The position numbers and the translations under genes were made by a program. The notes under the pieces are model-generated. The model was not told where the DNA came from, ran no database searches, and saw only the letters and a list, made by a program, of their open reading frames with translations. Below, in pieces: positions 21,309 to 30,761 of a stretch of DNA of 55,530 bases; within the stretch, counting starts at the first letter, position 1; each line of letters starts with the position of its first letter. The DNA comes from Aureobasidium sp. EXF-3400 (taxonomy: Eukaryota > Ascomycota > Dothideomycetes > Dothideales > Saccotheciaceae). The DNA lies in NCBI GenBank assembly GCA_024195585.1, contig SWBL01000338.1, forward strand, positions 1-55,530, read 5' to 3'.

Positions 21309-22104
21309 ATACCCATATTCAATTCGCTTCGACTCAAGATAGCTTTGATTCGCGAGGACAAAGAACAATTATTCCAAGAACCGAAATATTTTGTTTTCGA
21401 GAAAAAGTGTGATTGTGATGATATAGTATGTACCGAGACTTCTATGGTGATCTGTTCATTAAGGGTCACAGATACCTCAAACGCAAGGCCTTTTTTAGGG
21501 TCGATCTTGCAAGTGTAGACCGGAGTCTAAACACCAGCTTCTCGATGGAGGTATACGAGAGCCGAGAGGACTGACTTGCTGTTGTGTATGGAAAAAGAAA
21601 AGTAAAAACGGAAGCATATACAAAACTGGAGTGTTGTACTTGTCGCATGTGTTGCATCTGCGAAATCCAGAGACACCGATATCTGCCCTGTCTCGAGAAT
21701 ATTGAGATAGGCGTCGATATCAGAGGTATCTCTTGAGATGTGTACAAAGTTTGAGGAAGAGAAGGAAAGCAGACGCTGCCTAAGAAAATTTCGTAGAGGT
21801 TCGAATTGCGTTGACTTTTGACAAGCTCGAGCTCGCGGGACAGAAGTCTTGGGTGTCGCGTGTGTGCAGATGACCGCAACCATCCACGCGACCTGACACT
21901 CCAAAGTCCCATAAACCACATTTTCGTCTTGTGATTCCTTTCTTTTTCTGTAGAGTAAGTCATATGCTTGTTAAACACGCGTAAAAGAATATTTCTTTGC
22001 CTTTTCCTACAACTACATAGCCATCGATCTCCGTCGCAGATCCCCATCCTCTAGAGTGCAATTTGCTGAAAAAGGATGAAATAGGTTGGTAGACTCTAAT
22101 CGAT
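21309..22104. other. intergenic region before the ABHD12-like gene
   Basis: A 193-codon minus-strand frame at 21466-22047 has leader-like, low-complexity composition and no domain, so it is not called. The rest is 3' flank and promoter. Confidence 0.5.
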
Positions 22105-23453
22105 ATGGGTGTACTCAAAAGTGGTTTTGTGTTTCTAGTTGCAACTGTCTTGCTATATCCTGTGTTTGTAGGGTTGTTGACGGTTCCGTGGTTGCAACGA
22201 CAGTGAGTATTGCTCTTCCTTTTTACTTTTTCATCTCTTTCTTTTGCCCTGCTCTCTTCTCGTATCCTTGATTATCTTGAGCATCTCTCTTGTCTCGACG
22301 CCGAAACACTAGATTTGGAGCTGCTCTAATGCATGGCAAACAAACAGTGCACTATATGCTCATAAAATCCACTCTGGCTTCTGGCATGATGTCAACAAGC
22401 CTGAATCCTTTGGTTTCGCAGCTCATCAAGTAACCCCCTTCAACGTCAGCACACCGGACAATGAAGTGTTATATGCATGGCACATTCTACCTCTAGCAAC
22501 TGTAGCAGCAAACAGAGATGCTTTGGCTACTACCGATCCACTCGATCAAACTCTACCTCTTCAACTGCTCAAATCTGATCCTGAGGCTAGGGTAGTCGTC
22601 AACTGTAAGTTTTTTCCATCACGTCTGCTCAATATCGAAAGTACTGATCAGGATAGTCCATGGCAATGCAGGACACGTAGCTCAAGGCTGGCGTACAGAC
22701 ACCTATCGCGCCTTGTCCAATCAACCTCACACCCATATCTTCACAGTCGATTACCGCGGATTTGGCCGCAGTACTGGTGCACCCACTGAAGCAGGTCTCA
22801 TCACCGACGGCCGCGCTTTAGTCTCCTACGTCCTTTCTTTGGGTATCCCACCCTCTCGCATCGTTATTCTGGGACAAAGTCTTGGAACTGCTGTTGCTAC
22901 AGCTGTAGGCCTGAGTTTCTCAGACCCCACCTCTGAGCTCCTTCCCCAGCCTCTCGCCAGTGTAAAGACTCAGACTGCGATTTTCAGAAGCATTATCTTA
23001 GTTGCGCCATTTGCTTCTTTGCCGGATTTGTTGTTGAGTTATCGGATCGGAGGCGTCATCCCTGTATTGGCGCCTTTACGCAACTCTGCTTTTCTGGTTG
23101 GCTTGGTGTCGAAGTATATTCTCGATACTTGGCCTTCTGGATTACGTCTTAATGCTTATGTCTCTGCTGCTGCTTCAGCTTCAGCTTCAGGAAGCGGCAG
23201 TAATGGTGCTGGAAATGTGCATATTTTGCATGCGAGGGATGATCAGGATATCGCATTTGCACAGTCAGAAAAACTGTTTGCTATGGCTGTTGGGAGGGAA
23301 GTTGAGAGCTTGCCTCTGGGTGTGAGGGAGGTTGTTGCTGTAGAGGGAAAGACGGAGGTTAGGGTTGAGATGTTGGAGTATGGGATGCATAACCGTGTTG
23401 TGACTTATGCTCCTGTTGGGTTGGCTGTTATGAGAGCGTTTGAGGGTGTGTAG
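22105..23453 (+). CDS. alpha/beta hydrolase, ABHD12/BEM46 type (intact paralog)
   Basis: Exons 22105-22202, 22348-22604 and 22657-23453 give 383 residues. The N-terminal MGVLKSGFVFLVATVLLYPV is a membrane anchor. The lumenal start (QRHALYAHKIHSGFWHDV) is regained across the first splice, and the oxyanion motif NFHGNAGH across the second. The core shows DYRGFGRSTG, the nucleophile elbow GQSLGTA, the acid region HARDDQD and a late His in GMHNRVV. The family includes lipid hydrolases (ABHD12 cleaves lysophosphatidylserine) and the fungal BEM46 proteins of the ER and plasma membrane. The first intron, 145 nt, is long for this window. A damaged paralog lies at 52361-53516. Confidence 0.88.
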
Positions 23454-24824
23454 AGATGGTCAGAGTGGTGTAGTATGAGATTGGCGGACTCCGCGGCATG
23501 AGCTTCGATGGCTCTTTGCTCTCTTCTTGTTGTTCTGATGTAAAGATGCCAAGTTTCTAAGGCCTTGTATAATTATGTATATATGTTGTATGCCTGACAT
23601 CTTGTGTATATGCCATACCTTGCAGATCAGATACTCCAACGGTCAGACACAACCACCCGGTACCCAATACCCTTCTTGAATCTCAATTTATATTACTTGT
23701 GAAATACCATCAACTGTAGACAGTTGAATTTGAACGCAAGGTCATGGTTTGCTGTTGCTAACCATCAATCACGTGATCAACTCTCCGGCCGAAGTACCGA
23801 AGTATCTCCACGATCAACCACTGCTCTTGCTGTAAACAGGCTCCTTCTTTTTCTTCGTACGCATTAAAATCGTGGGCGTCTACTTCCTGACATCATGTTG
23901 GCCATCATATACTATGCACGTCTCACGGACTGACGGGCTGTGGCAAGCGCTTCCAAGCTTCGAACTAAGACAACACGACTCTTCTGGCTGGACTACTTCT
24001 CTCTTCTCTGGGTCTGGATCTTGAATTGTTTACTGCCTCTTGGCTCTTCTCTGGACATATTCCTGGATTGTGAAGATGTACGCGTTTTTACGGGTAGATC
24101 AATACTGACCCTGGATATCCGAAATGGTATAGCCGAGATATGCTGCTACCGGTCTGTTGAGTAGATTCCAAGGACGACACTGCACTTGTAAATTGCATGT
24201 CAAAATGCAAGAGTAACTTGAGTCTGATGGCGTTGTCCAGTGAGAGCCATGATGTCTTCGAATCTCACTGGATATCTCCTGGTCTTGAAGAAGGCTTTGC
24301 CTTTCTACTGATCTATACTGAGGCGTGTAAAATGCATGGAGTCATGCTCGCTACTGGTATGTCCCTGTTCCTCGAAGGAGGGCTCATGTGTTCGTAGGTC
24401 TTACTGTCATCGCCAATATCATACCAAGATGCAGGGATTGAAGCGATCTGGTGCGCATGGTCAAAGAGAGACAGTCCTATCCTCTTCGATGGTCAGCGAT
24501 GTCTCTCTGGGTTTACATTCAACCTCAGATACCCTCTCAGTTGGCAATATATGCTGGCTCTGGATGGCGGAAGGGAGAGATCATGGATCCAGCTAGTGGT
24601 ATACTGGCCTACTGAATCAATGCCATCGGAGATCGGACTCCCGCTTTCCCCGAAGGCAACCACCTCGCTGCCGCTACCATATCAAGCCAAGATACTGGTT
24701 AGCGGGGCGGGAGTCCCCGGTGTGTATGTTTCGATACATTTGAGATATTCGCTGCGAGTGGAAGGTCAGCCCAGCACTGCGAGGCCACCATCCATCGACA
24801 GGCAACAACCCTCTACAGACAACC
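23454..24824. other. 1.4-kb intergenic region with relic repeat
   Basis: I see no credible gene. The region holds ATCACGTGATC at about 23771 (E-box), a relic MITE-like copy near 24199-24310, and a 10-bp inverted repeat (GGACTCCCGC near 24635 and GCGGGAGTCC near 24707). The last lies about 120-190 bases before the first zinc-finger gene and could be a binding site. Confidence 0.45.
24199..24310. repeat. relic MITE-like copy (copy H)
   Basis: TCAAAATGCAAGAGTAACTT and the following GTCCAGTGAGAGCCATGAT match the left part of the better copies near 29 kb. The right end GGCTTTGCCTTTCTACTG is a poor match to the family end. It is a very degraded member, or only a partial one. Confidence 0.3.
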
Positions 24825-25653
24825 ATGGCCGCTCCATACCGCTGCACACTGTGCCTCCAGGTAGGTAGAATCACGAACAAGAACTCCGAAGCCAACATGA
24901 GGGACCACTTGGGCGCTCCCAGCATCCACGACATGGGCCAATACGCATGCCAGTTCCCTGGCTGCGGCCGCTACTCCTACAGAGTGTATGTATACAATGA
25001 GAACAATCTTCCACTAGGCCGATGTCTAACTCTGTATCTAGTGACCGAAATGAAAACCACAACGATGATCCAGCTGTTGCCGATCATCAAGCTGTGTGGG
25101 TCATTGACCCGGTTCGTCTTGCAGCCTTGGACAGAGCAGTTGCAGCCTGTCGTCTTCCTCATGCTGTCGTTGCCCCCTGGTCCTGGTCCTGGCGCCCCTC
25201 CTGCTGCTGGCCTTGCCGTCCATGCCACTGCAGCTCTTCCCGGCCCTCCTATCGCCGGCTCTGCTGCCCCTGTCGCTGGTCATGCCGCCTCTACTGCCGC
25301 TGTTCTCCCTGGTCCCCCTGTTACCGCACAGGCTACTACTGCTGCTCCTTCTGCCACTCAGGTTGCTCCTGTCGCTCCTGTCGCTCCCGTCGCTCCTGTC
25401 GTTCCTACTCCCGGTCCCACAGCCCCCACTGCTCCCACTCCTGCCGGTACTCAGGGTCAGAACAACCCTCCCGGAGCCGGACAAGGTCAGACCTTCCCGG
25501 ACTCGACCGAGTTCACCTTGTTTCGCGATCTCTTCGAGGCCCTCATGGCAGATCGAGAGCGTGGTACGTCGTCCTATTTATCCTGATATCCTCTTTTGAG
25601 TCATGCTGACTGTTTTCGTTCTCACAGAGAGATACCGTAATGAAGAGCAGTAG
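24825..25653 (+). CDS. C2H2-like zinc-finger protein with Pro/Ala-rich linker (paralog 1)
   Basis: Exon 1 (24825-24985) encodes MAAPYRCTLCLQ..., with one CxxC and following His residues, then CQFPGCGRYSY. The first intron, 24986-25041 (GTATGT, GTCTAAC, TAG), joins to DRNENHNDDPA, completing a finger C-X4-C-X12-H as in the paralog at 27596. A last intron (25564-25627) gives the C-terminus DREREYRNEEQ. Between them the frame must shift by one base to enter the PPGPGPGAPPAAG linker and the real-looking end FPDSTEFTLFRDLFEALMAD. A weak 49-nt intron at 25076-25124 (GTTGCC...GCAG) or one extra C in the CCCCC run at 25173-25177 would explain this. Probably a nuclear protein of unknown role. Confidence 0.6.
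25362..25406. repeat. 9-bp coding minisatellite
   Basis: Five tandem units of GTCGCTCCT (with single-base variants) encode repeated Val-Ala-Pro in the linker of zinc-finger paralog 1. Such linkers vary in length between strains. Confidence 0.75.
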
Positions 25654-26149
25654 GCGACTACCTCTTCAGTTTCGGGGTTGTCTCATTGACGACAATCTTG
25701 TCTCAGGGGTTTGTTCTTGGTCTTTGCTTCATTCAAGTTCTATACCCCCCCTTGTCACTCTTCTCTTGCTTGAAAGAGAGAGAGTTTGACCACAGCGTCT
25801 TGCTGTTAATTCTACTTTCGTTTTCTTCTATTTGTACCTGACCACGAAGATCTCGTCCGTGACTGCATTACTCGATCGTGTAATCTCCGTGACCACCGAA
25901 GTAGAAGCTGCCAGACCCGGAGTTCATGCACGAACATGTGGAGAGGGGACGCGTTATTCTCCGAGCAGGAGAGCTCATTTCAGCCGACTAATGCCCGGTT
26001 GTCGTTTGGTCGTGCTCTCACCACGCTTTGATCCTCTGCTGATTGCTCCAAAACTCTTTGCGTCTCGACAGTGTTTGCTAACCACAGTCTCCAAGGATAG
26101 TGTCTCACTTGAGATGAATACTCACTCCCTCGTCACTGTCAGGATAGTG

Positions 26150-27335
26150 GTACCCGGTCATCATGCTGTCTTTTACAAACAGTCTACTTCTCTGTCGACT
26201 GATTTGATAAGCTTTCTGCAGGTCGACACATGTTCCGCAGTCTCACGGTTTCAACCAAGATGCTTTGAACCATCATTGGAAGCCCTCAAAAGGCTTTAAC
26301 ACTCAGACAGGTGTCAATGCAAGCTTCCGGCAGTATCTTTAAGGGATAGTGCTTGTTCCTTGTTGTGGTTGATACCTGGCCATTGTGGCGTCAGTCGCAA
26401 TACTTTGCCCTTCCGTCAATTGGTTCCAAAAGCCTTCTGTATACCGACATGGAGTATGAATGAGCATTGTGGAGACACTACGATACCTTGCCCCTCTGTT
26501 ATGCTCATACGAACCTTTCACACGTCTCCTGACTACAATGTCTCAAGAAGGTAGTGTCTAGCAGTAGATAACCTAAGCATCCTGACGTCCATCAAGATAT
26601 TTCACTGCTCTACTCCTCCACACGTACCAGCCCTTGCCTCTTCTATATCGTCGTCGTCGATACAGAAGGACCCGGGCATTATGGCATCAACCTCAATGCT
26701 TCGTTCCTCTATCAGTGACTTTAACAAGCCATCTGCATACCGACATATGTTTGTTGCTGCAGTCTGACATGTGTCTGTTACTGCAGTCCTTTCAAGAACA
26801 GGCTTCCACATGTACAACATCGCAGTCGTTGACCGCTCGTCATAACCAGTATAGAGGTACCAAGGAACCATGTCATCCATCAGAATGCTTGACTGCTCCA
26901 TTGCTCATCGTCGTCGTCGTCATCAATATCTACACAGTTTGCTGTAACACTGTGTTTTATCAAGACAAGCTTCAGCTACGAGTATAAAACCTCATCACCC
27001 TGTCAACCCAGACTTCCCTCTCAAAGAGCACCTCAAGCACCACTACCGCTCTCTCCACACTCACGACAAGCCCTTAGAGTGCACCGACTGTGGCAAAAAG
27101 TTCAGCACCGCCGTCATCTGTATGTCGCGGCGTGTATGTTCGACAATCGGGTCGATGTCGAAGCGGCTTTTCTCGATGTATCCGCTGTTTACAACGACGC
27201 AGCTAGAGTACGGAGATACTGCACGAGTACATACATCTTGAGAGAGCGACAGAGGGATCTGATCGTCGTGGCATCAATCACGATCCTTCAAACGTCCGTC
27301 GATAGCTTCGACGAGCCGTCTGCATGTCGACGAGT
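26150..27335. repeat. array of degenerate repeats between the zinc-finger genes
   Basis: At least four copies align: about 26150-26232, 26371-26452, 26667-26749 and 27252-27335, with a partial one at 26857-26900. The last three full copies align over about 68 bases without gaps. Shared words are GTGGCATCAAT, then CCATCTGCATACCGACAT and its variants. Read on the minus strand, the copies give related peptides: STCRKLIKSVD, PCRYTEGFWNQL, ICRYADGLLKSL and STCRRLVEAID. Spacing is irregular (190-390 bases). The flanks 25654-26149 and 27336-27595 hold no gene I can support; TATAAAAC at 27475 probably serves the next gene. Confidence 0.6.
27005..27120 (+). pseudogene. remnant of an Msn2/SebA-like C2H2 zinc finger
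   Basis: One frame reads [20 protein letters not shown] followed by [10 protein letters not shown]. This matches the linker region of the two fingers in fungal Msn2/4- and SebA-type stress regulators: HLKRHxRSLHTxxKPFxC then CGKKFSRSDN. The second finger stops after the second Cys, and neither flank continues as coding sequence. It is thus a decayed fragment, inside the repeat array. TATAAAAC lies just upstream at 26983, as in front of the gene at 27596. Confidence 0.65.
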
Positions 27336-27595
27336 TCTTGATATGGCCGGAACGTTCTATTACAGCTTGGTCGAGCCATTGTAGCCTATCAGGGGCATCC
27401 CAGCCTACCTCGACGTCGACGTGGGAGCCCAGGGAACGACCAGGAACCAGCAGCAGCAAACGCTCACAGTCAGGTATAAAACCAGCTCTCAGCACATCCA
27501 ATCCAAGATCTTACACTCCATTGCTCCTCTACTACATCGAGCAGCACGATAACCTTCCCTTCAAGACATCAACAAACTCTCTTCTTCAATCAATC

Positions 27596-28425
27596 ATGGC
27601 TTTCCAATGTTCGATCTGTGCCCCTGGTGCGTACACCACCGACCTCTTGGCTCACATGAAGTCTCACCTAGGATCCACCACTTTCCATCACCACAACATG
27701 GGTCCCTTCCTCTGTAAGTTCTCGGGCTGCAGACTGCGCTCCTCTAGAGGGTATGTTGATGATATATGTCGCTTGATCGCTGGAATACTGATGTTGAGTG
27801 TAGCAACTACAACGTCCGCCATGGCAATCCTCCTCATCAGGCTCAGTTTGCGAAGGATACTGGGCTGGAGAATGCTTTAAATACGATGGCTTTGCAATGT
27901 CGTGTCGGTAACCCTCCTGCTGGTTCTGCTCCCTCTCAGCCTCCACCTCCTGGTTCGGGTGGCGCTGCTCCTGGCAATGCTGATACTGGTTCTGGTACCG
28001 GTTCTGATGGCCGTCATGTCGGTGCTGCCCCTTACTACATGGAACCTAACCTCCCTGGTTTCGATAGCCCTTACGCAAACCCTCCCGGCTCCCCCTTCTC
28101 TGCCGCTACTATAGATCCTCTTGCCGAGTACGGCGCCGAACTCAAAGGCTACTTCAACGAACATGTCACGCCTACCCTCAAGGAGGGCTTGAGACTTCTC
28201 AGAGACCACGAGCCAGAGAAGCCACTCAGAGCTCTGGGAAAATTCTTGCTCGGCGAAGACGCCATCACCGGTTGTGAGAGAGTGCCATTCGATCGCCAGG
28301 GTGTTCGCCACGTTATCGAGGAAGGAACGAAGATCTTGGCCGTCTCAAAGCCCAAGCTTGAAGATCCTCTTAAGTGGTTTGGCAAGTGGCTGTGTGCCAG
28401 AAGTGCCGAGCTTGAGGAGGATTGA
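27596..28425 (+). CDS. C2H2-like zinc-finger protein with disordered linker (paralog 2)
   Basis: Exons 27596-27750 and 27804-28425 give 258 residues. Finger 1 is C-X2-C-X11-H-X3-H (FQCSIC...LLAHMKSH). Finger 2 is C-X4-C-X12-H-X4-H (LCKFSGC...NVRHGNPPH), and the 53-nt intron falls inside it, at the same place as in paralog 1. A Gly/Pro/Ser-rich linker leads to a helical C-terminus (LAEYGAELKGYFNEHV, LRALGKFLLGEDAI, DPLKWFGKWLCA). TATAAAAC at 27475 is a likely promoter element. The fingers suggest nucleic-acid binding; no known family is recognised. Confidence 0.75.
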
Positions 28426-28574
28426 TGGTCGATTGAGCATACAAACACAAGATCTGCACAGTTCGGCAGGGGTTTATGGGGTTCTTTCTCTGGTTCCACG
28501 GCGTTTTGGTTTCTGTTCTTCAGGGGGTTTTGATATCCCATTGCCAGTCTCTACTTAATCATGAGAGCTAATTA

Positions 28575-28690
28575 AGTCTTTTCTCCACTCATTAAATGCA
28601 TTCAGTCTTTCCTTGTGCAAAGTCCTGTCCTTCACGTAACTATAAAAATGCACGGTGGCATGGTAAACAACAGAGTATCCACTGAGAGTC
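28575..28690. repeat. MITE-like copy G (partial)
   Basis: CTATAAAAATGCACGGTGG at 28640 and AGAGTATCCACTGAGAGTC match the element end and interior. On the other side, 28575-28639 in reverse matches the extension seen beside copies B and C (GACTTTGCACAAGGAAAGA). The second end is not found. Confidence 0.4.
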
Positions 28691-28987
28691 TTGCTACCAT
28701 CATATCTCTATGGAACTTATCCATCTACGATACGAACTGTGTATTTTGATAGGAGCAAGTTCGACTATAGCGTACGAATGGGAAAGGACTGCTGTGATAA
28801 GAACTTCGCCCCTGACTATGTGTAGCAGATGTACATTCCCCGAAACGAGTTATATAGGTAGTGGAGTTTATTCAAGAAGTATTACTCTACTTTTTCGGAG
28901 TATCTATCTAGAGAGATATCTACCCCCATGTAGCAAGGCTTGTGGCCCCCGTGCCATACTCACCGGCTGTACACAGACTGATTTATA
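28691..28987. other. spacer within the repeat-rich downstream flank of zinc-finger paralog 2
   Basis: A 92-codon frame at 28710 shows no features. The sequence is AT-rich with short TATC/AGAT words, and probably includes decayed element sequence. Confidence 0.3.
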
Positions 28988-29102
28988 GCCATCAAAAGGC
29001 ACAGTTCTTGCTTGATGGTATACTGGTCCACAGAGAGCCAGTAAAATCATGGCTCTCAATGGGCTCTCCCTGCTCCTCGAAGGTACTGTGCCTTTTTATA
29101 GC
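28988..29102. repeat. MITE-like copy A (115 bp)
   Basis: The left end GCCATCAAAAGGCACAGT and right end ACTGTGCCTTTTTATAGC are near-perfect inverted repeats. The interior keeps the family word TGGTCCACAGAGAGCC and a CTCCCTGCTCCTCGAAGG block. Flanking bases are TTTATA and TGACA; no sure target-site duplication. Confidence 0.6.
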
Positions 29103-29166
29103 TGACAACAGAACATAATATCGTGTACAAATAAGGCTCTCAGTGTTACGGTGTGTTGAATACGAA

Positions 29167-29277
29167 TATAGAAATGCAAGATACTCTCATGGGATAGAGT
29201 AGTATCCAGAGAGAGCAGTCTAGTCTACCAGATCTCCCTGGACGCAGTGGTTGGAAACAAGTTCTTGCATTGTTACA
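29167..29277. repeat. MITE-like copy F (divergent subtype)
   Basis: The left end TATAGAAATGCAAGATACTC and right end GTTCTTGCATTGTTAC are inverted. The interior GAGTAGTATCCAGAGAGAG matches copies D and E. It lies 65 bases from copy A. Confidence 0.5.
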
Positions 29278-29346
29278 AGTTATATATCGCGTCGCGTTGT
29301 GGAAGGAGGGACTGGATGTCAGATGCTGGCACTATATTTCCATAAA

Positions 29347-30042
29347 CTAGTTTGAGAGAACAGAAGTTGTGCCATCCCACTCATCACTGACCGCCGCATC
29401 TAACATGAATTCAGCAACACTTTTCGCACTAACAGAAGGCATGAATCCAGCCTTCTCACCCGCATCACCCAACATTTTGACAGGTAACGCAACATCACCC
29501 TTCAGCATAGCAGGTCTAGGCATCACAAAATTCAACCCACTCTGCTTGACAATCTGATCGACCGCATTTTGGTCCTCAAGCGATTGCTTCATATTCGAAT
29601 ATAGCATTATTGGTCGCATGAGGAAGTTGAGATTATTGAACGAGGATCCAGCGCCAAACATGGACATCACAATGACCTTTTGAGCGTTGCGGTCGGATGA
29701 TTTAACGGCTTCGATAACTGCAGTAGCGGACTGCGACATGAAGAGTGGAGGAGAATTTGTTGCGGCAAAAGGGTTTCCGGATGTGCGAGTTTGGCCGAGT
29801 GTGCTGATTATAACTACAGAGCCGCTGGTGAGGGAAAGAGCAGTGCGAATGGCTGCGGCATCGAGGGGAGAGCCTTTGGATATTGTGAGGTTGGTCTGTG
29901 GAGGCAGAGAAGAGGTAGGTCGAATCAGTGCGGTGACTTTGTGGCCTCGTTCCAATGCTGATTCGAGGACCAGACGGCCGGTACGTCCCGTAGCTCCGAT
30001 GATGAGGATGTCGGGTAGGTTGGTAGAGGTCTTGGTCGACAT
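29347..30042 (-). CDS. NmrA/NAD(P)-binding Rossmann-fold protein
   Basis: A single exon of 231 residues. The N-terminus LPDILIIGATGRTGRLVLES holds the GxxGxxG dinucleotide motif (GATGRTG, about residues 16-22) of atypical short-chain dehydrogenases of the NmrA/NAD(P)H-binding group. Later blocks KVIVMSMFGAGSS and NFVMPRPAMLKGD fit that fold. The YxxxK catalytic pair is absent, which is usual for redox-sensing or reductase-like members. It is divergent from the flavin monooxygenase, with 719 bases between the starts, so the two may be co-regulated. The substrate is unknown. Confidence 0.85.
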   Translation of the reverse strand: MSTKTSTNLPDILIIGATGRTGRLVLESALERGHKVTALIRPTSSLPPQTNLTISKGSPLDAAAIRTALSLTSGSVVIISTLGQTRTSGNPFAATNSPPLFMSQSATAVIEAVKSSDRNAQKVIVMSMFGAGSSFNNLNFLMRPIMLYSNMKQSLEDQNAVDQIVKQSGLNFVMPRPAMLKGDVALPVKMLGDAGEKAGFMPSVSAKSVAEFMLDAAVSDEWDGTTSVLSN

Positions 30043-30761
30043 TGTGGTTGATCAGTATATGTGTGTCGATAGAAGGTCGATACTTGGATATGAGTGATTT
30101 CGACCGTAGAGTTTGTTCTTTGAGAGATGCTTGCTCAAGAAATTCGGAAGAGACGGGTGTGTGGTTGTGAGCCTGGTGTGGGAACGGTAGATCTGTAGTT
30201 GTGGCCTGAACAAGGACTGGCGGTCAGCTCTTCTTTTAAACCCCTCATCATGGCCTACTACATTGCTACATGAGTTATTATCTGCAAGACGCCACAATCC
30301 TTTGATTCATGCGCTGACTGATGAAGGAAGAAGGAGCTGCTCTTGGGCAAGGCTGTAGTCGGCGACTCGGAGTTTGGAAGGCCGCCTCGGCCGAGACGAA
30401 GCTTGGTGCCTGCATGTCTCGACAAACAACACCTTCCACTCTGACCAGCCACTCTATCAGAACATTGTGGGGATTGATGTTCCGTCGCCCGTATAAGCAT
30501 CCGCCGAAGGTCCGAGAGGCTTACAAAGGTATCCTGACTAGGTATGTAACAGGCTCCTGCATCTCGGCCGACGTATATACCCTTGACCGGTCGAATGTGT
30601 TGAGGATGAGTGTACCTTGGAAAATGTATAAAATACTGCCTCGTCTACACAGAAATAGCCCAGTGATCACCTCGTTCGAATATCGCAGGACCATCTGAGT
30701 GCCTTTATTGACTGGCCATCTACTATCATCAAAGCTACTCAACATCAACCACCAAGACAAT
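30043..30761. promoter_or_regulatory. divergent promoter between NmrA-like and flavin monooxygenase genes
   Basis: The interval lies between two divergent starts. An AT-rich TGTATAAAATAC at 30626 is a candidate TATA box for the monooxygenase, about 130 bases before its ATG. No gene-like frame is seen. Confidence 0.45.

Noticed and set aside
21466..22047. 193-codon minus-strand frame upstream of the ABHD12-like gene
   Set aside because: Composition is leader-like and Ser/Arg-rich, no domain, and it overlaps the SWC3-like 3' flank and the promoter.
25362..25406. Possible CRISPR-like repeat array
   Set aside because: Nine-base units without spacers, encoding Val-Ala-Pro in a eukaryotic gene; a coding minisatellite.
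25042..25609. Trp/Cys/Ser/Arg-rich frame over the zinc-finger linker
   Set aside because: It is the shifted reading of the GC-rich Ala/Pro linker; only its first part, before the frame switch, is likely coding.
28988..29102. Copy A as a structured non-coding RNA gene
   Set aside because: Its inverted ends recur in several copies with drifting interiors, which fits a mobile element better; no promoter or box motifs were seen.
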